From contig JAFQCM010000111.1 of the NCBI GenBank assembly GCA_017399445.1, positions 1-39,836 on the forward strand: a DNA stretch of 39,836 bases. The letters are read 5' to 3'. Of this stretch, positions 34,553 to 39,836 are shown piece after piece; positions within the stretch are counted from its first letter, which is position 1; every line of letters begins with the position of its first letter. This DNA is from Lachnospiraceae bacterium (GTDB lineage: Bacteria > Bacillota > Clostridia > Lachnospirales > Lachnospiraceae). The position numbers and the translations under genes are program-made. The notes below the pieces were generated by a model. The model worked only from the letters and a program-made list of their open reading frames with translations, did not search any database and had not been told where the DNA came from.

Positions 34553-35941
34553 ATGAGAAGAAAAGAACGTTATAAAAGACTTTTGTCTATAACATTGGCT
34601 ACAGTTATTATTGTAATGGAAACTTTGATTTATGCATATACCTGGTTTACTAACTATGATGGTATGTTGCCTAAGAACTTTTTTTATAAAGGACACATTG
34701 TTCTTATTGCGTTATATGCGTTATTGATTGTGTTCTTTTCTAATGTATATAGTGCGTATAAAGTAGGATACCTGCGGATTATGGATGTGATGTATTCCCA
34801 GTTTTTATCTATTATCTGTGTAAACTTTGTTACATGGATTCAGTTGTGTTTGTTGGGATATCGCATTATGCCATATGTTCCTATTCTGAAAATGACAATT
34901 ATGGATGGGGCTGCTATTATTCTGTGGACGCTGTTTGCACATTGGTTTTACAATAAAATTTATTCTGCAAGACAACTTTTATTGATTTATGGGGATCGGA
35001 GTCCGAAACATTTAATTCATAAATTAGTTTCCAGAAGTGATAAGTATGCAATTCACAGTTCTGTTCATGTAAGGGAAGGTGAAGAACGGATTAAAGAACT
35101 GATTACCCAACATGAAGCAGTAATTGTTTGTGATATTGACTCAGAAATAAGGAACACCATAGTGAAATATTGTTTTGGAAAATCTATTCGCTGTTATATT
35201 ATGCCAAAGCTTTCAGATATTATCATTATGGGTTCGGACAGCATTCATTTGTTTGATACTCCATTGCAGCTTTCGCGTAACTTTGGTTTAACACCAGAAG
35301 AAAGATTTGCAAAAAGAATATTAGATATACTGGTGTCTTTAGTGATACTTATTGTATGTTCACCATTGATGCTGATTTTTGCTACTCTCATTAAATTGTA
35401 TGATGGAGGTCCTGTGTTTTATAAGCAGGAGCGACTGACCCAGGATGGAAATATTTTCATGATTTATAAATTTCGTAGCATGCGTGTGGATTCGGAAAAA
35501 GAAGGAGCACGTCTGGCAATGAAAAATGATAAGCGTGTTACACCAATAGGAAATGTATTGCGAAAACTTCATTTGGATGAACTTCCACAAATTCTTAATA
35601 TTTTGAAAGGCGATATGTCCATTGTAGGACCGCGTCCGGAAAGAAAGGAAATTGCAGACAAGTATGCAAAAGAAATACCGGAATTTCCATTCCGTTTGAA
35701 AGTAAAAGCAGGTCTTACAGGATATGCACAGGTATATGGAAAATATAATACAACACCATATGATAAACTGAAACTGGATTTATATTACATTCAAAATTAC
35801 AGTTTCTTCTTGGATATAAAATTGATTTTACTGACGGTGAAAATATTATTTCAAAAAGAGAATACAGAAGGAGTAGAATCCTGGCAGACAACAGCTTCTA
35901 AAACAGAAGTTACGAAAGATACAGATAAAACAAGCGTTTGA
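34553..35941 (+). CDS. Polyprenyl-phosphate sugar-1-phosphate transferase (WcaJ/CpsE-like)
   Basis: Initiates glycan synthesis by moving a sugar-1-phosphate onto undecaprenyl phosphate. The 462 aa comprise four to five N-terminal helices (about 1-150), a cytoplasmic CoA-binding-like domain (about 150-265) and the C-terminal sugar-transferase domain: RFAKRILDILVSLVIL (about 275-290), YKFRSM, LDELPQ and GPRPE, then GLTGYAQVYGKY. The start is ATG 34553, six bases after GGAG, rather than the upstream in-frame ATG 34541. It is the expected first enzyme for the polymers built by neighbouring genes. GlcNAc-, glucose- and galactose-specific members cannot be told apart here. Confidence 0.93.
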   Translation: MRRKERYKRLLSITLATVIIVMETLIYAYTWFTNYDGMLPKNFFYKGHIVLIALYALLIVFFSNVYSAYKVGYLRIMDVMYSQFLSIICVNFVTWIQLCLLGYRIMPYVPILKMTIMDGAAIILWTLFAHWFYNKIYSARQLLLIYGDRSPKHLIHKLVSRSDKYAIHSSVHVREGEERIKELITQHEAVIVCDIDSEIRNTIVKYCFGKSIRCYIMPKLSDIIIMGSDSIHLFDTPLQLSRNFGLTPEERFAKRILDILVSLVILIVCSPLMLIFATLIKLYDGGPVFYKQERLTQDGNIFMIYKFRSMRVDSEKEGARLAMKNDKRVTPIGNVLRKLHLDELPQILNILKGDMSIVGPRPERKEIADKYAKEIPEFPFRLKVKAGLTGYAQVYGKYNTTPYDKLKLDLYYIQNYSFFLDIKLILLTVKILFQKENTEGVESWQTTASKTEVTKDTDKTSV

Positions 35942-35979
35942 TGAGTACGAAGAGATGGGATAGAATAGGAGGTAATGGA

Positions 35980-36957
35980 ATGTGTCCATGTTTATATATG
36001 GTAATTCCTTGTTATAATGAAGAAAAGGTACTGCCTATCACCAGTCAGATTTTTGTGGATAAAATGAAAGAATTGGTGGAAACGGGAAAGGTAAGTAAGG
36101 AAAGCAGGATTTTGTTTGTAAATGATGGTAGTCGTGACAAAACATGGGAAATTATTAAAGAGTTATCTGAAAAAGAGACATATGTCATTGGAATAAGCCA
36201 AAGCAGGAACCGTGGACATCAAAATGCAGTATTGGCAGGACTTATGGAAGCAAAGGATAAGTGTGATATTACTATTTCTATAGATTGTGATGGACAAGAT
36301 GATATAAATGCTATGAATGCTATGGTGGATGAATATGAAAATGGAGCAGAAATTGTATATGGTGTCCGCTCTAAAAGAGATACAGATACTTTTTTTAAAC
36401 GTTTTACAGCAGAATCCTTTTATAAGTTGTTGAATAAAATGGGTGCTGAAGTAGTGTATAATCATGCAGATTATCGTTTAGTAAGCAGTAAAGTGTTGGA
36501 GGAATTTGCCGGTTATAAAGAGGTGAATCTTTTTTTGCGAGGCATGTTTCCAATGGTAGGGTTTAAAAGTACCTGTGTTTATTATGAACGAGCAGAGAGA
36601 ATAGCAGGAGAAAGTCATTATCCAATTGGTAAAATGCTTGCCCTTGCTTTTGATGGAATCACTAGCCTGAGTATAAAACCTATTCGTATTATCACATGTC
36701 TGGGATTTGGTGTAGCCATAATAAGTTTCTTGTGTATGATCAAATTTCTGATAGATAAACTCATGGGAAATACAGTAGCAGGCTGGGCAAGTCTTGTATG
36801 TATTTTATGTATGGTCAGTGGGATTCAGCTGTTATGTATGGGGATATTAGGCGAGTATATTGGAAAAATATATATGGAAGTCAAACAACGTCCGCGGTAT
36901 ATTATCAGTGAACGTACCTGGAATAAAACGGATGAAAAAGAAAAAAAAGATGTTTGA
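35980..36957 (+). CDS. GtrB-like family 2 glycosyltransferase with C-terminal membrane helices
   Basis: A 325-aa polyprenyl-phosphate sugar synthase-like enzyme: YMVIPCYNEEKVLP, FVNDGSRDKT, then IDCDGQDD (DXD-type metal site, about 100-107), and two C-terminal helices (about 240-262 and 275-297) ending LGEYIGKIYMEVKQRPRY, the GtrB/DPM1-like tail. It would load a sugar onto undecaprenyl phosphate for flipping by GtrA and transfer by a GT-C enzyme. ATG 35980 is chosen for AGGAGG (35967-35972) seven bases upstream; the ATG at 35941 is unlikely. The upstream stop is 38 bases away. Confidence 0.88.
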   Translation: MCPCLYMVIPCYNEEKVLPITSQIFVDKMKELVETGKVSKESRILFVNDGSRDKTWEIIKELSEKETYVIGISQSRNRGHQNAVLAGLMEAKDKCDITISIDCDGQDDINAMNAMVDEYENGAEIVYGVRSKRDTDTFFKRFTAESFYKLLNKMGAEVVYNHADYRLVSSKVLEEFAGYKEVNLFLRGMFPMVGFKSTCVYYERAERIAGESHYPIGKMLALAFDGITSLSIKPIRIITCLGFGVAIISFLCMIKFLIDKLMGNTVAGWASLVCILCMVSGIQLLCMGILGEYIGKIYMEVKQRPRYIISERTWNKTDEKEKKDV

Positions 36958-37035
36958 TGTACTTTTCTGTATTTAGAGATATGAAAAATCGAAAAAAATG
37001 TGGTTAAAAACAAAAGTAAAGGGTAAGGGAAACAT

Positions 37036-37989
37036 ATGAAATTATCATTAGTTGTGCCTTGTTATAATGAAGAGGACAATGTAGAAAAATTCTATGATGA
37101 AGTGAAAAAAAGTTTTTTGGGGAAAATAGAAAATTATGAAATTATTTTTGTAAATGATGGAAGTAAAGATAAAACCATGAAAAAATTAAAAGAAATTTAT
37201 CATAACAGGCAGGATACTGTAGTAAAAGTGATAGGTTTTTCAAGAAATTTCGGAAAGGAAGCCGCCATTTATGCAGGAATAAAACAGGCTAAAGGTGAGT
37301 ACACTACAATCATTGATGCTGACTTACAGCAGCGCCCAGAAGTGGTATTGGAAATGGTAAAGGTGCTGGATGAAAATGCAGATTATGATTGTGTGGCTGC
37401 CTTTCAGGAAAAGAGAAGTGAAGGAAAAGTATTAACCTTTTTTAAAAATGTCTTTTATAAAATAATTAATAAAGTGGCGGATACAGAATTTATCTCTGGA
37501 GCCAGTGATTTTAGAACCTTCCGTTCTACTGTGAGAGAAGCCATTATTGGAATGAGTGAATATCATAGGTTTTCCAAAGGGATTTTTTCATGGGTTGGAT
37601 TTGAAACAAAGTTCATACCATATGTGGCAGAAAAAAGAAATGCAGGGAATTCTAAGTGGTCTTTTCGAAAACTGTTTAAATATGGGATGGATGGGATTAT
37701 TTCCTTTTCCGTAGCACCATTAAAACTTGCTACCTGGGTAGGGATGATTTCTGCTTTTATGTCAATTTTGTATATGTTTATTGTATTTATTCAGAAAATA
37801 TTCTTTGGAATTAATGTTCCGGGGCATGCAACTATCGTAACATTGCTTCTTTTCATTGGCGGTATGCAGTTATTTTTTCTTGGAATATTAGGAGAATATA
37901 TATCAAAAATGTATATACAGGAGAAAAACAGACCAATTTATATTACAAGAGAAACGTTGGGGATTGAAAAAGAACAGGAAAACAGATAG
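37036..37989 (+). CDS. GtrB-like family 2 glycosyltransferase with C-terminal membrane helices
   Basis: A 317-aa paralogue of the preceding gene with the same layout: LSLVVPCYNEEDNVE, FVNDGSKDKT, IDADLQQRPE (DXD about 95-97), NSKWSFRKLFKYGMDGI, two C-terminal helices and LGEYISKMYIQEKNRPIY. ATG 37036 follows AAGGGTAAGGG. Two GtrB-like enzymes in tandem suggest two different lipid-linked side sugars or two steps. A GtrA-like flippase is at 17688. The specific sugar is unknown. Confidence 0.9.
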   Translation: MKLSLVVPCYNEEDNVEKFYDEVKKSFLGKIENYEIIFVNDGSKDKTMKKLKEIYHNRQDTVVKVIGFSRNFGKEAAIYAGIKQAKGEYTTIIDADLQQRPEVVLEMVKVLDENADYDCVAAFQEKRSEGKVLTFFKNVFYKIINKVADTEFISGASDFRTFRSTVREAIIGMSEYHRFSKGIFSWVGFETKFIPYVAEKRNAGNSKWSFRKLFKYGMDGIISFSVAPLKLATWVGMISAFMSILYMFIVFIQKIFFGINVPGHATIVTLLLFIGGMQLFFLGILGEYISKMYIQEKNRPIYITRETLGIEKEQENR

Positions 37990-38003
37990 AAAAGGTATGG
38001 GTT

Positions 38004-39035
38004 ATGGTAAAAATAGTAATTTTTTTAATAGTATGTGGTTTGGTCCCTTATCTTATGGGAATGTTATATTCTTCTATTTTTCAAAAAAAACAGACGAGCT
38101 TTTGTGTTAATATTGTTTACGGTTATATGATTTTCTGGTCTATATTTCAAATATTGGTAATCCCTTGCATTTTTTTGAAAATGAAATTTTCTTCATTTTT
38201 ATATCTATATGTAACAATTGTAGGAGTATTGTTTTTGGTATCAATTGCAAAAAATTATAAGAGAGTTATAACTGCTTTAAAGAAAACAATAAGGGGTGTG
38301 CCCCAAAAACATTGGAGCCTGCTTGTAACTGTTTTTTTGCTTTTTATTCAGGTGATTTTTGTTGCAAAATCCAATCTGGGTGATTTGGATGATGCTTTTT
38401 TTGTTGCCACAGCAGAAACAGCTGTGGCAACAGATACCTTAATGGAGTTTAGCCCTTATACAGGGGAGGCTTATGAAAAAATTCCAACCAGATATATTTT
38501 GTCCCCTTTTCCGTTATTTATTGCTGTGGCAAGCCAATTGATAGGTGTAAAACCGGTAACCATGGCACATACATTTTTGCCAGTGTGTCTTATACCATTA
38601 GCATATGCAGTTTACTATATGATTGGATGCAGAATGTTTCATGGAAGAAAAAGAGAACAAGGTTTTTTTATGCTGTTGCTAAATTGTGTGATGATTTTTT
38701 CGGGATATTCTGTTTGCACTACAGGAGTTTTTTTGTATACCAGAATATGGCAGGGAAAAGCAATTTTGGCAGCCATTTTGCTTCCATTTGTTTTTTATTG
38801 GGGAGTAAGTATTTATACCCGACCTAAATTGAAGGGGGAATGGGGGATGATATTGCTTACCATGCTAGCCTGCTGTATGGTATCGTCTATGGGAATTATG
38901 TTGTCTGCCATTATGATGGGAATTATGGGAATTATTCAGTGGTATCAAAAGAAAGATTTTATATCATTGCGCCGGATGTTTTATTGTTGTATTCCTAATA
39001 TTATATATGCAGGGATATATATACTTATTCGTTAA
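38004..39035 (+). CDS. DUF6077-like polytopic membrane protein, probable glycan side-chain transferase
   Basis: A 343-aa protein with about nine helices. It matches the DUF6077 layout: two or three N-terminal helices, then a periplasmic-type acidic motif GDLDDAFFVATAETA (Asp pair about 129-130), SPYTGEAYEKIPTRYILSPFPLF, and HTFLPVCLIPLAYAVYY. The acidic pair after the early helix is reminiscent of GT-C catalytic loops. Placed after two GtrB-like genes, it is the candidate enzyme that adds the lipid-linked sugars outside the membrane. It is followed after 22 bp by another membrane protein gene. It may be shorter than some family members. Confidence 0.7.
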   Translation: MVKIVIFLIVCGLVPYLMGMLYSSIFQKKQTSFCVNIVYGYMIFWSIFQILVIPCIFLKMKFSSFLYLYVTIVGVLFLVSIAKNYKRVITALKKTIRGVPQKHWSLLVTVFLLFIQVIFVAKSNLGDLDDAFFVATAETAVATDTLMEFSPYTGEAYEKIPTRYILSPFPLFIAVASQLIGVKPVTMAHTFLPVCLIPLAYAVYYMIGCRMFHGRKREQGFFMLLLNCVMIFSGYSVCTTGVFLYTRIWQGKAILAAILLPFVFYWGVSIYTRPKLKGEWGMILLTMLACCMVSSMGIMLSAIMMGIMGIIQWYQKKDFISLRRMFYCCIPNIIYAGIYILIR

Positions 39036-39057
39036 AAAAGAAATGGATTGAGAGAAG

Positions 39058-39836
39058 ATGCTTACTTTATTAGATAAAATAAAAACAATGTATCAGTATT
39101 ATGATGGAACGGGTGCTCAATTACTTCTTTTTTGGGCTTGTGTTTTTTTGCTTCTTTTCTGGGGTAAAACAGAGAAGAAAACATTGGATAAATTTATTGC
39201 AGGATATGCACTAATGTTTTTGTTTATTTATGTGTGTCCGATTACTGCAGGAGTCATTATGAAATTTTGTGTTGACGAAGATGTTTATTGGCGAATGCTT
39301 TGGATGCTGCCAATTGCACCTGTTGTGGCTTATGTGGGAACAGAGATGATAAGTGTGTTACCATTAAAAAGGAAGAAGATAGGAGCCTTTGTTTTTGCGG
39401 TTATACTAATTGCTACAGCAGGAACAAATGTATTTCAGCTGCTTAATACAGAATTGGACCTTGGAAATACAAAATTACCTTTAGAAGTTGAGGGGATTTG
39501 TGTTGCTGTCAAAGAGGACGCAAAGAGCAGAAAGGAAGAAGAAATAAGAATGGTTGTTCCTGATGAACTTGCACCTTATATCAGACAATATGATGGGACA
39601 ATAAAAATGCCTTATGGAAGAAAGGTTTCAAACAAAAAAAAGGTGCAGGCTCTTCACCGTGCCATGAATGCAGAAAAGCTAAGGAGCAAGGTGTTGGCAA
39701 GAAGATGTAGAAAAAATCGGTGTAATTATCTTGTGTATAATGTGACAAATAATCAAGAAACACATAGGTTATTGGAAAAACGGGGGTTTGAACTAGTAAC
39801 TAGCATAGGAGTGTATGGAGTTTATTACTTAAATAC
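39058..39836 (+). CDS. Membrane protein with extracytoplasmic domain, 3' end outside window
   Basis: An open frame without a stop runs from ATG 39058 to the window end (259 codons). GAGAGAAG lies directly before the ATG. It has about four to five helices: one from about 22, and others around 45-62 and 80-95, then 110-125, followed by a soluble domain (from about residue 135) ending RGFELVTSIGVYGVYYLN. The sequence includes YWRMLWMLPIAPVVAYVG. It is in another frame from the upstream DUF6077-like gene. I do not recognise the family; it may be a partner or a C-terminal half of the preceding membrane protein. Confidence 0.6.
   Translation, partial: MLTLLDKIKTMYQYYDGTGAQLLLFWACVFLLLFWGKTEKKTLDKFIAGYALMFLFIYVCPITAGVIMKFCVDEDVYWRMLWMLPIAPVVAYVGTEMISVLPLKRKKIGAFVFAVILIATAGTNVFQLLNTELDLGNTKLPLEVEGICVAVKEDAKSRKEEEIRMVVPDELAPYIRQYDGTIKMPYGRKVSNKKKVQALHRAMNAEKLRSKVLARRCRKNRCNYLVYNVTNNQETHRLLEKRGFELVTSIGVYGVYYLN

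Overview
The window is A/T-rich, uses strong Shine-Dalgarno sites, and carries surface-glycan gene families typical of low-GC Firmicutes. The mix (DUF2142 and DUF6077-type membrane proteins, coiled-coil-tagged glycosyltransferases, CDP-glycerol transferase, HYL-repeat protein) points to a gut or rumen clostridium, most likely Lachnospiraceae. That placement is inference from gene content; there is no rRNA or other marker. I see no tRNA, rRNA, CRISPR array, transposase, integrase or phage structural gene.

Region 1 (1-21106) is a surface-polysaccharide locus. It opens with two glycosyltransferases ending in coiled coils, then a UDP-glucose dehydrogenase (ugd) on the minus strand behind a bidirectional terminator. 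From a consensus promoter at 3701 run a large HYL-repeat glycosyltransferase-like protein and a DUF2142 membrane protein. A second promoter (8548) precedes a Wzm/Wzt-type ABC exporter, two more coiled-coil glycosyltransferases (the second with three catalytic-type domains), an acyltransferase, a CDP-glycerol glycerophosphotransferase-like enzyme, a GT2 enzyme, a GtrA flippase-like protein, rfbF and rfbG (CDP-glucose and CDP-4-keto-6-deoxyglucose synthesis). A separately promoted sugar-phosphate nucleotidyltransferase ends in a clear terminator at 21083. The genes fit an ABC-exported glycopolymer with glycerol-phosphate-like and O-acyl decorations.

Region 2 (about 21107-34420) is a tight defence-type island inserted between glycan genes. 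A divergent XRE regulator faces an operon of eight genes plus a small HTH gene. The operon encodes a DndC-like PAPS-reductase-family protein with zinc ribbons and a ferredoxin tail, a DUF4007 protein, a 1210-aa P-loop ATPase, a SufS/CsdA-type cysteine desulfurase, a PLD-helicase fusion, a 55-aa protein, a DndD-like SMC ATPase and a 167-aa unknown. This reads as a DNA phosphorothioation system combined with a restriction or interference module. It lacks recognisable DndB, canonical DndE and DptFGH, and is the most interesting object in the window. It may be a bacterial relative of the archaeal DndCDEA-PbeABCD arrangement, but I cannot confirm that mapping without a search.

Region 3 (34426-39836) returns to glycan genes from a promoter directly after the island: a polyprenyl-phosphate sugar-1-phosphate transferase, two GtrB-like GT2 enzymes with C-terminal membrane helices, a DUF6077-like membrane protein and a further membrane protein cut by the window end. 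No terminator separates the island from this region, so read-through is possible.
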